This document shows, piece after piece, positions 1 to 12,240 of a stretch of 64,000 nt of DNA. Origin of the DNA: Annulohypoxylon bovei var. microspora (taxonomy: Eukaryota > Ascomycota > Sordariomycetes > Xylariales > Hypoxylaceae); assembly GCA_022836615.1 (NCBI GenBank), contig MU405264.1:124001-188000 (forward strand). The letters are read 5' to 3'. Made by a program: the position numbers and the translations under genes. The notes beneath the pieces are model-generated. The model did no database searches, was not told the DNA's origin, and saw only the letters and a list, made by a program, of their open reading frames with translations. Every line of letters begins with the position of its first letter. The first letter of the stretch is position 1.

Positions 1-432
1 CTACTTGAAGAACAAACTTTATTTTGTTAGGATATGCTTCATAAAGCTAGTATCAAGATACAATTATAGTTTATTCGTTGCTAGAATCAATTTCTATTAA
101 TAACATATGAACTCAATTCAAGTTATGAGAGAATATATTCACTTATATGTATATGCCGTATTTCGGGCGTATGACAATGAGCGAGGTAGTCACCTGACCT
201 GGCGCTTTACAGTGTGACATGTCGGTTCTTGTACTCTCCGATCTAAAAACAGCTGTCGCGTCTTACCTAACCCCTGGAACTTTACACGCGTTTACTCCCC
301 TCTCAACCTTGCTATGACCTACAACCCATAGCTTCTAAGATTGAAGTATGGAGGCGACCTCGAATTGTTAATTTTCTAATGGTTGGCCATTATATACTTT
401 AACACCTTCTCGATGAACGGGAATCTGCAGCC
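1..432. other. AT-rich 5' flank of the helicase gene
   Basis: No open frame with coding character is seen on either strand. The segment is AT-rich at its left edge and becomes more balanced towards the helicase start codon at 433, so its right part probably holds that gene's promoter and 5' UTR. I see no clear TATA box or named binding site. Confidence 0.5.
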
Positions 433-3400
433 ATGTCTGGCCCCAATAACGATGACTTATTCAAATCATTAAATCGGGCCCAGTCTCGTGCAGTCAACTC
501 TCAGGCGTCGACTGTCGCTATCTTGGCTGGTCCTGGAAGTGGCAAGACTCATACGCTAACATCTCGAGTCGTTTGGCTTATTGATCATGTTGGCATCCGT
601 CCACGCGACGTCATTGTCGCGACATTTACCGTCAAGGCAGCCAATGAGATGAAACTGCGTCTCGGCCAGGCACTCGGAGATGGGCGCGAAAAGAACATTG
701 TACTCGGAACCTTTCACAGTATTGCTCGCAAATATCTAGCTATATATGGCAAACGCATCGGATTGGATCCTAAGTTCGGTATTGCGGATGACTCTGATTC
801 GAGAGCTATCGTCAAGCGTATATGCAAGAGATTAGATGCTCAGGTCGATCCCGCTGCTGCTCGTGCTTATATCAGTAAGCGTAAAGCAAAGGGAACTTCC
901 GACGAGAAGCCTGTCAAGGGCAAAGACGGCAAGGATTTAAAATCTCAAATGTACGAAAAATGCTTCGAAGATTACCAATCGCATCTTGAGCGGTCAAATC
1001 TGCTCGACTACGATGATCTTCTTATTCGTTGCGTTGAGCTGCTTCGCCAATGGCCTGATTGTGTTCAGAGCATCCAAACAGTCTTGATCGATGAGTATCA
1101 GGATACAAACGGAGTCCAGTATGATCTGATGAAACTCTTCGCCCAAAAGAATCGGCGGATAACGATAGTTGGGGATCCGGACCAGAGCATCTACGGTTGG
1201 CGATCGGCAGAAATAAGAAATCTCCATCGCCTGCTTAGTGACTTTCCCGGTACCGACGAAATATCCCTCGAGGAAAACTATAGATCGTCAAGCTCCATTC
1301 TCGACGCATCTTTAAAAGTTATTCAACAAGATGCAGAAAGGTATAAGAAAGCCCTGTTGCCTGTTCACGCCAGAGGTACTCGGCCTGTTCTTCGCATGTT
1401 GAAGAACCCTTTGGCTGAAGCAGAGTGGATTGTTTCCGAGATCAAGCGAATAAAGATGATGTCTGGGAACATGATCAAATCTGACGACATCGCGATATTG
1501 CTTCGGTCTGCTGCATTATCAAGACACGTTGAGTCCGCTCTCGGGAGAGAAGGTATACCTTATAGGATGGTTGGTACGTAATCATCAGATGCGTGTATCT
1601 GAATATACATCATATTAATGAGCTCTCAGGTGGTTTTAAGTTCTACGAACGGGCCGAAATCAAGACAATCTTGGATTACTTGCGGGTCATCCATCAGCCC
1701 GACAACAATGATGCTCTCGCGCGTATCATAAACGTCCCAAAGCGAGGTGTTGGCGATGTCACGGTAGCATCTCTATTAGATGAAGCTGAACGCAATACTA
1801 TGAGCCTCTGGCAATTACTTGACAAACACTTCCGAGGCGATCGAAAAGCAAATACAGCCATTAGAAAACCAGCAGAGCAAAAGATCAGCGGGAGCCTGTT
1901 CAGGTTAATCAACCATTTACGAAGTAAACTACGACCAAAGGAGGGTACTCCCTCTGATTTGGTCGAAATCATCCTCCAACTACTTAATGATCTACGTTTC
2001 GAGAAACACTTAGAAGAGGCGCATGGTCCAGGATATGAATTACGATGGGCAAACGTTGAAGAATTCGTGAACCTAGCAACAGAATTCATGCATCAGGATA
2101 AACCAGAAGAAGATTTGCTTCCAATTCTTGAAGATACCGAACAAATGCCGGATGACGACGTGCTGGCACGATTCCTAGCAAATGTTTCGTTAGCATCTGA
2201 TAAGCAGACCAACGAGAAAGACAAGGAAGCAAAACTTCAAGTTACAGTGTCTACGATACATGCTGCCAAAGGCCTAGAGTGGCCCGTAGTCTTCATTCCT
2301 GCAGTCTACGATGGATCTATCCCGCATATACGATCTGATGACAAAAGTGAGGAGCGACGCCTTCTATATGTAGCAATGACTCGAGCTCAGGTTCTACTTT
2401 ACCTAAGCTGTCCTCAAAACACTTTGGGTAGTAAAGACACCACTAAGCTCTCTCCTTTCATCAATCAACTCTCGTCTTCAACCTTCCTCAAAATGGGACC
2501 GTCATTTGACCGGCCGGTGATGGCGGAAGTAGCTAGAATACTACAGAGAAGCCTCCCCCCCGAAGATGTTATTTACAAGGATATACCCCCAATGACAGCC
2601 ATAGAGGATAATCGTTTCTCAGTTGACCCAAGCAAGGATGGGGTAGAATCTCCGAGTACCGCAACTAGTCAAGGATTCAACCAGCGTCCAGGGCAGAATA
2701 AGCGGCAAAAAACTGGCCACCCTAGTGTCCAAGTGGCTGAGGAATCGGTTGAGGGTTGGGCAACCCCTTACCAAACAACGATGCAGAGGTCCGCTTCATT
2801 TACAGTGCCACAGCCTCCGTCAGAATTAGGGTTCACGACAGCTGGGGCTCATTACGCGACCGTCGCTGCTGCTGAAGCAGCTAAACCTCCCCCCAAACCT
2901 CCTCAGGGGGCGGCAACGAAAAGGCCCCCAACCAACCGAGCCCCTTCGCAAAGGAGTTTAATCGGATACGGATACGGTATAACGAATCACGACAAATCTA
3001 AGCAAGCCGACGACCTTCTACCACCCACCCCTTCCAAGCTGACGCACGCCCCTCGCCCATACCAGATCCCGCGAGGCCGTGGTCAGCAAACAAGATACCA
3101 TTCTTTACCCGCCTCACTCAACGACCTCAATCAAGCAAAGCCACCTCCTACAATCGCCCCAGATTTAGCAAACCACAAACTCGGCTCCTCGAAGCTATCA
3201 ACCAGGCCAACCACAAACCGCCTTCCTCCCACCCCAGCCGCAGAGCCACCGCCATCGAAACCAAAGCAATACGCTTGCTTCTCCAGCTCGCCCACCAAGC
3301 CGCAGCCAGAAGCAGAGCAGGGTGCAGAAGCGGAGAAGGAAAACGCGGAGCCCCCGGAAGAACCCACGCGTCCAGCTAATAGCTTCCACGCGACAACGGT

Positions 3401-3536
3401 GAACTGCGGGCCGAAGGTGGGCTGGAGGGGAGGCACCAGTGTGCAGAGACCGGCTGGGCTGGGGCGCAGCGGGATCACGCCTATGGACCGGTTGAAGAAG
3501 CCCTTCAAGTTAACTGTGAAGAGGCCGCCGGCGTAG
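433..3536 (+). CDS. srs2: Srs2/UvrD-type ATP-dependent DNA helicase
   Basis: Exons are 433-1573 and 1630-3536, giving 1,015 aa. The 56-bp intron starts GTACGT, ends CTCAG and joins in phase (MVG|GFKFYE). The protein is a superfamily 1A 3'-5' DNA helicase. It has Walker A AGPGSGKT near residue 32, Walker B DEYQDTN, the GDPDQSIYGWR motif, and in the C-terminal half the UvrD motifs VSTIHAAKGLEW and RRLLYVAMTRA. The Srs2 family removes Rad51 filaments and restrains recombination at replication forks in the nucleus (family knowledge). The last 330 residues or so are Pro/Ser/Thr/Lys-rich and probably disordered, as is usual for a partner-binding tail. A QRSLIGYG segment in this tail resembles a degenerate PCNA-binding motif. 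The gene converges on the ceramidase gene. UvrD relatives such as Hmi1 are less likely because there is no mitochondrial presequence. Confidence 0.93.
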
Positions 3537-3880
3537 AAGCGCGATGGTATAATGACTTGATGCTACCTAATATATATATAATATCACGAATGGCTACATG
3601 ATGCACGTTGCAGTAGCAAGCATGAATACAATATCCATAAAATATACAGCATCGTAGACTTAAGACGTGAGTTCTTGGTCATGTACCTAAATCACGTAGA
3701 CTCCTAACTTCAAGGTATTCCAGCGGCAACCAGATATCATATTAGATGTATATATAACCGTGATGTCCTCATCAAGCATAACCATATGTAAGTAGGTATC
3801 TACACTTCGCTCCCAAGGTCCGTAACATTATTCATCACTTCCCCATTATTCCCTATTCCCTATTCTCCACCATCCCTGCC
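3537..3880. other. Convergent spacer, helicase and ceramidase 3' ends
   Basis: An AT-rich spacer lies between two convergent genes. It includes a TATATATATAATAT run near 3570 and pyrimidine-rich sequence near 3835-3875. It presumably carries both 3' UTRs and poly(A) signals. No coding potential is seen. Confidence 0.5.
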
Positions 3881-6378
3881 CTACGAAAGCGTATACGTCG
3901 CGCTCGTGCCATTAAACGCCGTAATCACGCCACCGATCAACGTCTTGCTATCGCCATAATACCTAGTCCGATACGTGCCGGGCAGGGCGTCGGCCTCGGT
4001 CTCCCAGCTGATGGTGACGGAGCTGAAGCCGAGCACGGTGTCGGTGCGCTTCCACGTGTACACGAGGCCCCAGTCGGAGTCGTCGCGCACCTGGGCCCAC
4101 GTCCCGTCCGAAGCCTGCTTCTCCACCGCCGCGTACGTGCCGCCGAGCCGCAGGTTGTTGCGCGGGTTCGCGCCCACGAACGTGGCGTTGACCACGGCGC
4201 CGCGCGCGTACGCCGCGGCCGGCTGCGCCGTCACCGCCCCGAACGACTTGCCGATCGGCGCGTTGTCCAGCACCACCCCCGTGATGAAGCTCAGGCTGCC
4301 GTCGCGGTTGTCGGGGGGCGTCGGGCCCGGGTCCGGCGACGACGTGGCGCCCGGCGCCAGGTGCGGCATCGCGCTGACGCTGAGGTTGATGTAGGCCGGC
4401 AGCTCCCACTGGCCGAACAGCGTGCTGGCGCCCTCGTAGCGCTGGATGCCGTACTCCTCGGGCGTGGCCAGGTAGTGGGCGTAGGTGTTGGCGGGGCCGC
4501 CGAGCACGACCTTGGGCTCGGCGGAGGTGAGGTCGCCGGCGGCGGCCTTGACGGCGGCGCGCCAGCGCCGGCCCGACATGGTGGTGGCCTCGCTCGGGCT
4601 GACGATGATGACGAGCTGGCCGACGCGCAGCATCTGCACGTCGATGATGTTGGGGCTCCACGCGTAGGGTTCCGTCATCTCGCCCACGTCCAGGAGCACG
4701 GGCTTCGGGTTCTGGCACGCCTGCTGCGCCGCCGAGGGCGCGTGCAGCAGGTCCTTGACGAGTTCCCACACGGGGCTCGCGCTCGGCTCGCCGGAGTCCG
4801 CTTGCGTAAAGTCGAAGGCGCCGGGGCCGTCCGTGGTGCCGGCGGCGAAGGAGTATCCGAGGGCCGCGGGACAGGTCTGTACTTCGGTTCCGTTTTCGAG
4901 CTGGAACTTCCAGAAGGACATATCGTGGTAGAAGTGGAAGGACTTCACCGTCGATCCAACTACTGCGGTGCCGGATGAATCGAGCGAGTCCTAGTAAGAG
5001 GTAAGTAATGGTTAGGTATATGGGGATATTAAGGCGTGAGTCTGCCTTACGTAGACTGTTCTAGCACCGGCGTACTGGCGCTTTCCAATTTCATAACAGC
5101 TTGCTATGCCGAGATCGAGAGTGGTGAAAAGAGGACCGCGACCGTGACAAGCTTGCGACTTGCCATTTGCGCAGGTGCTGTTTTCGTAGCTACACTGTTG
5201 GCTAGATCCGTCATCACACCTTTGCGCGGTGTTAACATCTTCTCGGAAAACTCAAGAACTATACGAATCTATGCTTACCAAGCACCTAGCGTGTTAGGGG
5301 TTGTATCCCCGACGTTTGCCTGAGAAAATCCGGCTACGAATCCATCGGCGGCAGAGTCTTCGTCCTCCATAGCCTGTTCGAACATGATCTCCGCGACTCC
5401 CTTGTTGTCGCCAGCTACGTGGGTGCTGTTTTGGTAGATCGACGTTCCGTGGACGGGATACCACGTTAGAATGCCCATGTTCTTGCCATCAGATTCGCGC
5501 TGGAACCTGAGGACGGTCATTTCTTTATCGGTAGAGTCCGCATACTGAGCTCGTTCCTCGGCAGGGTTAGCCATGTAGGCGTATAGACTTCGACTGAGGT
5601 TGCCGTCCGTGATGTTCACCGCTCCTAGACATATTATTAGACAAGTCTTAGACAGTTCGACTTTTCGCCATACCATAGTCAAGATATCCCTAGTAAAACA
5701 TTAGCCATATGAAACTATCCCGTAATATTTTTATTCGCTTACCTCGGTCAAAGATTCATGAGCCCTCTGGATTGATAGAACAGCACCGTCGACAATAGCT
5801 TGGTAGCTTTGTTTATCAAACCCTAAGCTGGTGACCTGTGGGAGCAGATAATTAAACCAAGCCCCAGGACCAGAATGGGCGTGCGTGCCAGTAACAGCGA
5901 CATTCCCCCTCTTGTACACAGAATATTCGGCTCCCAGCGCAGCAAGCCCGTCGAAGATGCCGAAGCTCACAGCCGTATCGCCGGACTGCGTGTCGAGAAC
6001 CAGGTACACAAACCGATCGTCCGGGTTGTCAACATCGCCGACGATAAACGCTCGCGAGAAGATCCGCTGTCGGAGACCGGTGCCGGTCTGCGAGAGGTCG
6101 GCGTAGCCTGCGAAGTTGATTTCCACCACCGGGCCGGTGATGTCGGCCTTCCCAACGCCGATCAGGTATTTGTCGCCCTTCGTCTCCGCCCTGGCCTTGG
6201 ACTCGGTCGGGATTTTCGCTCGCGCCGCATGGTGGGAGAGGTCGAAGCCGCGTTGCGGCAGTGGCCCGCCTATCTTGACAGCGAAGATCGCTCCCAGGAC
6301 AAAAAACGAGAATATCGTGAGGAAGGCCAAGACAGGCCGTCCTCTCGATCGAAAGCTAGCAGGAAACCTCGGGGCCAT
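3881..6378 (-). CDS. Neutral ceramidase (N-acylsphingosine amidohydrolase)
   Basis: Five exons, read on the minus strand: 5743-6378, 5674-5689 (16 nt), 5279-5624, 5051-5219 and 3881-4990, giving 758 aa. Family proteins are about 700-790 aa. Neutral ceramidase hydrolyses ceramide to sphingosine and fatty acid. Visible marks are an N-terminal signal-anchor (about residues 18-40), the GTHAHSGPGAW metal-site motif, NVGDTTPN near residue 321, the Cys-rich stretch CDDGSSQQC...STC, CHGRGP, and a C-terminal immunoglobulin-like tail. The microexon supplies GYLDY plus one base and restores the continuity SLTE-GYLDYG-AVNIT. The ATG at 6378 is used because the frame further upstream has no ATG. The residue in the position of the usual catalytic Ser (GDxSPN) is Thr. 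The last exon is very GC-rich compared with the first. Confidence 0.9.
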
Positions 6379-8477
6379 AGCAGCGAGATTGGATGGTGGA
6401 CTATCTAAAGCCAACCTTAGGTCCTATTTTTGAGCAACAGAGAACCAAGCTCGAGGGAGATCCTTTCCTATCTGCAAACTTGGCAGCAGCGAAGCTTTTA
6501 TTCCCCGTCCCCTGAAGGGGAGGGGAGGCACGAGACAGCCTTTTAGCATTTCCCTTATCCCGGTCAGGGATACAACGGTCGACGGTGACGGGTTGCGTAC
6601 AAGCAAACGGAGAAGGAGAAGAAGAAAAAAACAAGCTGGCGAATTGGACCAGCCATATCGGACAGGTTCCTACCGTTAAACCCTGCACGGCTTGCATACC
6701 TAAGCGTACATCCGGATGCCGGATACGCAGATACGTAGGCAGCCAAATAGTGTGCGAGCAGAGAGCCGTATTGGTATTGGGCGCTATAATCAGCTGCGGC
6801 GTCCTGACATCATGAGCTGAGCTTCAAGGACGGTAGGGACGCAGAACATCACATGCGCCCAGGGGATAGCTAGGGGTGGTAAGGTCCACGATTGGATCGG
6901 CGATATGATCAGTAGTGATTCCCAGTCGCATCCTCGGCAAGTCCTGGTCCTCTGCGAGATAGAGAGGAGGGTGGATGAGAGGACGCGGGGATAAACTAGG
7001 TAGTATTGGTGGAAGTTTGTTGATCTGGCCTGCCTACCTGGTTGGGCGGGTTGGATCATCGTATCTCTAATGATCATTTATTAGCGTCATTAGACCTATC
7101 GCAAGTTCATGCATCTCCCCCCTCATTTATCCCCCCGGCCAATGATTACCCAGTTCCCTGAATACAATGAGGAGGGAATCATCAAAATGATTAATTATAT
7201 CTGCAGGTCCCCGTCCTGACCGTTAGACATGACTAACCTTGGGGTAAATGAGTTAAGTAACACGGTTTCTTATTCCGGAATTGATCTTACAGTACGTTTA
7301 CGTGTAGGTGATAGAGACAAAAAGCTAGGCAAGCTCATGGGAGCTTGATAGTGGATTCTTGGCCCTTTGATTTCATGCAGGGCTAACCCATATCTTGATA
7401 GGCATCTTGGCATGTAATAAGAATCTTACAGCGCGGTACGGTGCGATGCATTGAAAACAACATCTGTGAACTGTCCCATCGTGAATCATATTATAAAATA
7501 ACCCAACTTCCTCCGCCATTAATGTCTTGGGGGCGGTGTAATATGGGGATGAATCATATGAGATGGAATATATGCCTGGTGATTCAGGATTTATTCCTGG
7601 AGGACGCAGGTTTAACACAGCCTACCATCGGCGGTCTCGAAAGAGGAAGCTCTCGAGTGCCACTTTGGTAAGATGATCCCCACAAGGCTTATCTAATATC
7701 TAGGTACTCCAATGCCGTCGTCCATGGTTTTATTAGTGGGACCAGACGGGAGATCCCATCATCTAATGTGATAAATCAGATATGATACTTAAGGGACCCT
7801 ACTGTACGCATGATGCGAATATTTAATTATCTCACTAGCAGTAAATGCCTTAGATGGTTTTGCGGGCGCTTTCAGCTATTACTTACCGTCTAAACAATTC
7901 TCCTGATATGAGTACCTAGGTAACACGCTAATACGTGGGAAATCAACATAACCAACCGCTTCTTTTCAACATACCGAGGTAGATACCTATCGCTTCTATT
8001 TAGCTGCGGACGAGGCGTATGAATTCGGAATGTTGATACGTGCTGAGTGGTAAGCTTGGTCACCTGAGTAGGACTATATGGACTTTCACATAAGATGAAC
8101 GAGCGAAAAACAAGTAAAATCACTCGTACAGTAACACTATAAATCATATCTATATTGGGTATCTCAAGTCTATCGTAACATACATATCTTGAACGTACAT
8201 GTATATGCCTCACGCGTTCTTTAACACGTGAAGATGGGTATAAGCCGCCGACTTAACTAACAGAATCTACTGCGTATGTCTTATCTACCAAATCAACTCT
8301 GGCAAGTGGTCTACCACCTGGTTAGTCCGTAACTGATATCAATTCCCTAATATCACCCTTCAATCTCTGTCCTAACCCGACAATTTCAATTTTCGTGCAA
8401 ACTCATTCCTTCAAACCATAGCCCCGTGATGTGATAATCCTACATAGGCATTTACCGTTCTGTTGAAAAATACCACG
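6379..8477. other. 2.1-kb intergenic region, ceramidase 5' side
   Basis: No convincing gene is seen. Open frames here are short and unlike known proteins. The part next to 6378 should hold the ceramidase promoter; it includes purine-rich GAGAAGGAGAAGAAG near 6610 (plus strand). The region near 7100-8200 is AT-rich without clear repeats. The 3' UTR of the deaminase gene lies at the right edge. Confidence 0.4.
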
Positions 8478-9733
8478 TTACGCCCCGACGCTAGCCACTC
8501 GTTGTTGCTGATGCTCGGGTTGCGGGGTCAATCTCCTGGAGATGTCAGGAATTCCGACGCGGTCGGCCATTCGATCCGGGATTAGATCCGGAGATACTGA
8601 GCGGACCGGATACTCAGTTGCTGGCGTAGCACGTAGTAGACGGGACGTCAAAGGTTGCGGTGCGAGAATGGTAGGGGATTGAACCTCGTCGATCACAGTC
8701 TTGGGTATCGGTGGTCCGGTCCTAATGCTGGACGGTAGAATCTGCTCGAAACCCTGTTCCTTTGCAACTTTCTCGATGCTCTTGAAGTACTATAATACTC
8801 AATTAGTCGACAACCTTTCAACTTCATCTCGGAGATATGCTTACCTTGACAGTCTTAACTTGCAGCTCTAACGTTGCATCCTCATCACACACTATCATGG
8901 GGTGAGGATGTAACTGAAGACTCGAGAGCGTCCACATGTGGTTGACGCCCTGCTCGATGCACCTCTGTAAAGCGAGAGCCTTGCGAGCACCGAGGATAAT
9001 GACAACGACCTCTCTTGCTTCAAGAACCGTCTGGACGCCAACTGTCAAGGCCATCTTAGGGACCTTGTCAATGTCGTTTTCAAAGAAACGAGAATTGGCG
9101 AGGATGGTGTCATAAGCGAGAGTCTTGACACGGGTCCTCGAGGCTAGACTAGAGCCGGGTTCATTGAAGGCGATGTGACCATCTTCTCCAATTCCGCCCA
9201 AGAACAAGTCGATGCCGCCGGCACGCTTGATCTTAGCCTCGTACTCGACACATTCTGCTTCTAGATTTGGGTTGTTGCCGTTGAGAATGTGAACGTTGTT
9301 TGGGTTCACGTTGACGTGAGAGAAGAAGTGTTTCCACATGAAAGAGTGGTAACTCTCGGGATGATCTCGAGGGATACCGACATATTCGTCCTATTTGAGG
9401 TGTTGGTTAGTACATACCCAGGTAGAAATTTATAGATATCTATAGATAAAAAATATTATCTCATACCATATTGAAGGTGACGACATTTTCGAAGGAGATC
9501 TAAGTTAAACTAGTCAGTCATGGTCCAAGATTACTCGTCCAGCTCACACATACGTTTCCAGCCTTGTACTGTTCAACTAAGATCCTGTATACACCAAGCG
9601 GACTTGAACCTGTAGGTAGACCAAGCACGAAGGGGTGTGCCGGGGTAGGATTGAAGTGTCGGATTCTTTCGATGATGTAATTAGCTACATAACCGCTCGC
9701 AGTCTCGGAGTCGTCGCGGATGATAAGCCTCAT
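8478..9733 (-). CDS. nagB: Glucosamine-6-phosphate deaminase/isomerase
   Basis: Exons are 9554-9733, 9467-9499, 8845-9390 and 8478-8789, giving 356 aa. The enzyme converts glucosamine-6-phosphate to fructose-6-phosphate and ammonia, the last step of GlcNAc catabolism, in the cytosol. Seen are the phosphate loop LGLPTGSSPLGVY, DEYVG with Asp72, and GGIGEDGHIAFNEPG with Asp141, His143 and Glu148. These sit at the same positions as the catalytic residues of E. coli NagB (family knowledge). The second exon is only 33 nt (ISFENVVTFNM). After the conserved core (about 265 residues) there is a tail of roughly 90 residues rich in Pro, Arg and Ser, not found in bacterial enzymes. The gene is divergent from the hexokinase-like gene across 2.5 kb and belongs to the GlcNAc cluster. 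Confidence 0.95.
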
Positions 9734-12240
9734 TGTGGGTTCTACTGAATTTGGGAACTTGTATTTTAGATAATGTGATAGTTATTAAGGGGTAAGGTTC
9801 GAGGTGAGGATAAGCAGAAGTGGATGTAGTTGTGCTTTTACAGACTCGTCTAAAGAAACAGAAGGAATTCTACGGAGATGTTTTGGGTAATACAGGTTTC
9901 GCAGTCATTATGAGGAGGAGCCTCATAGTGGCAAAGGCAACAAAGGCCTCAGCAGGACAGCACCGGACAACATCGGACCTACCGTCGATGATGGAACGTT
10001 TGCCCGGATTGGCCCGTTCTCCACCGCGACGATAGTGAGCTCACACTTGTGACTGGGGAGGCTCATTGAACGTTGTAGTAACCTGTCCATGAACGGATTT
10101 AGGTCATGTGGCGCCCTGAGCTATTTGGTTGGTTGCTTTGGTTGCTTTGTGAGCAGCGAGTCTCAAGCTCCGACCAACCACATGTTCGAAGTCTAGTTCG
10201 ATAACGAGATTACCTATTAGCTGCCAGTGACGCCTTACCCACCCCCGGAGATCTCGGGTTGGCTTAGTGATCGTGACGGGGTAGCGTAAGAAAATATTTA
10301 TCATAGGTAACGCTGGTAGGTCGAACAGCTGTGTATGAGAAACGTCCTGACGAGTTTCTGACACTCGAGCTAATGCAATTTCGACATCATCTTCCCGTAG
10401 TGGGGAAAGCCAAGCCAGGGACTCGTCCTAATCCGGGATCAATGACTTTGATATTTGATGTGGCCTACCCTACGACCACATCATATATATATATTTGCTT
10501 AGCTAGTATTCATCAGAGCCGCAAAGCTGGGATAAGGAAAAATCAAAATCAAAATCAAAATATCATCTTCAGCCAAGTAGAGCACTACCGCGAACCGCGA
10601 ATGTAATTAATATCTCCACAGGGTGTTTTCGGCTAAGGTTGAAGAATTGAAAAAAAAAATAGATGAATCGGGAAGATCGAGATGTATGATTCGTTCTCTT
10701 AGAAATGGAATGTTTCAAACTCTCCCACTCTCTCTTGCCACGCTTGTGGCTTACGTCTACCAATATTAGGAAAGAAGCAAGTCAGCAAAAGTATTGGACG
10801 CTAACGAACGACTCGGTAAGTACCACAGGTGGTATGCAAACTCAAAACCGTGCTTAGCATTCCTAATATGTCTATGCAAACGCCATGTGGCTCGTGCATG
10901 GTGGGCGATCCTTGCTCCTTTAAATATACTAAAACAAAGACCTAGAACCCTAGAAAGGTTAAAAGAGTTGACGACAATTCTAAAAGCCTACAACGTTACA
11001 TCTACAAACATTGGCCCAGATGGCAGATAGTACCAACCAGTGGACAACACCACCATTGCTTTTACTTCTACTACCTCTACTACCTTTCTACTACCAAGGT
11101 GAGACAATGTCATTGCCCAATTCCTCTTCCTCTTGTATCCTCCTCCTTTTCCTCCCTGATCACCCCTGTCCACCCTGATATCGACAGCTGATTGGTGCGC
11201 TGCTCGAATCTGGCCCCTGTCCTATCTGATTCTTCGCTGACGGGATCTACTACTATCGTTCATTGTTGTTGTTACCTACCACCATAACCTATATGCGCTC
11301 CTTGCCTTTTTCAGTATTATACCTGCTTTTAGTTATTGCTACGTGAGTACCACCGAGCAAACCCCCAAGCAAAAATTGTACATACCATCAGCATCCAGCA
11401 TCCAGCATCCAGCATCCAGCATCTAGCATCCAGCATCCCGAAGTCACCTACCCTACCTAGAAGACGGTGGCGCTGGATCTAGGTATCTTCGGCCCACTCG
11501 CCTGGCATCCCCGTTCCGCCCTATCCCATATCCTCGGGCGTTCTAGCTACTATTCTAGTCTTGTTGTTGCTGTTTTTGTTATTGTTGTATGTGTTATTCT
11601 TCTGTTAGGTGGTAATACATACACTAGTTTAGACATTGGGAACAAGCATTGCCGTAGGCGCGAGCCACGTTTTAGCCAAGGGGGATCAAGGTTGAGTAAG
11701 GAAACTAGAACCTCCTACCTCACTTTGTGTGTCTATCTCGACATACTTTCCGCTCCAAGCAACCGGCGCAACCATTCTTTTCTCGTATCAGAGACTTGTT
11801 ATGCCATAACCGTCCTTCGTTCTTATTGCACCATTTGTTCGTGCTGTAACCCATTGGGTCTGACCTGAACACACACCCCGTGCTCTGAACCTGGGTCTTG
11901 GCTCTTTATTCTTTACTTCCCACCTAGGATCGTACATTACTAGATCCAACCAACGGGGTCGCCTCGTTAACTTCGAATTTGACCGGCAGGTTTCATTTCT
12001 GCCGTTCTAGCCTTTTACCGCCTATACGAGCCTTGACGCGGCCCTAAGGAAACATTTCATTCTCTATTGTTTCCAATTGCCTGTTTTTGCTGGAACATGA
12101 CGAACGTTGTTGCTTGAAGACAGGAAATCAAATCTCGTCTTCGAATATCAGCTGCCTCCCTTATTCTTTTCAGCTCCTGCCCATGTCACCTTCATGACTT
12201 ATATTTATACCCAACTAGACCCGCGAGCCAGTACCCTGTC
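9734..12240. promoter_or_regulatory. Divergent control region, nagB and hexokinase-like gene
   Basis: This is 2.5 kb between two divergently transcribed cluster genes, so it must hold both promoters. It contains a short AAAATC repeat near 10540-10562, a heptamer minisatellite at 11387-11438 and long pyrimidine-rich sequence from 11040 to 12200, which looks like an extended promoter or 5' UTR of the plus-strand gene. No coding exon could be supported. Individual regulator sites were not assigned. Confidence 0.5.
11387..11438. repeat. Heptamer minisatellite (AGCATCC unit)
   Basis: About seven copies of a 7-bp unit AGCATCC lie in tandem. One copy carries a C-to-T change (AGCATCT). It lies about 800 bp upstream of the hexokinase-like start codon. 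Confidence 0.85.

Noticed and set aside
3963..4978. Long Arg/Ala/Gly-rich open frames on both strands over the ceramidase last exon
   Set aside because: They are overlapping frames in GC-rich coding sequence. Only the ceramidase frame has family motifs and joins in phase to the upstream exons.
11467..11868. A 133-codon open frame upstream of the hexokinase-like gene
   Set aside because: It begins with GTG, has no homology features and lies in a pyrimidine-rich leader.
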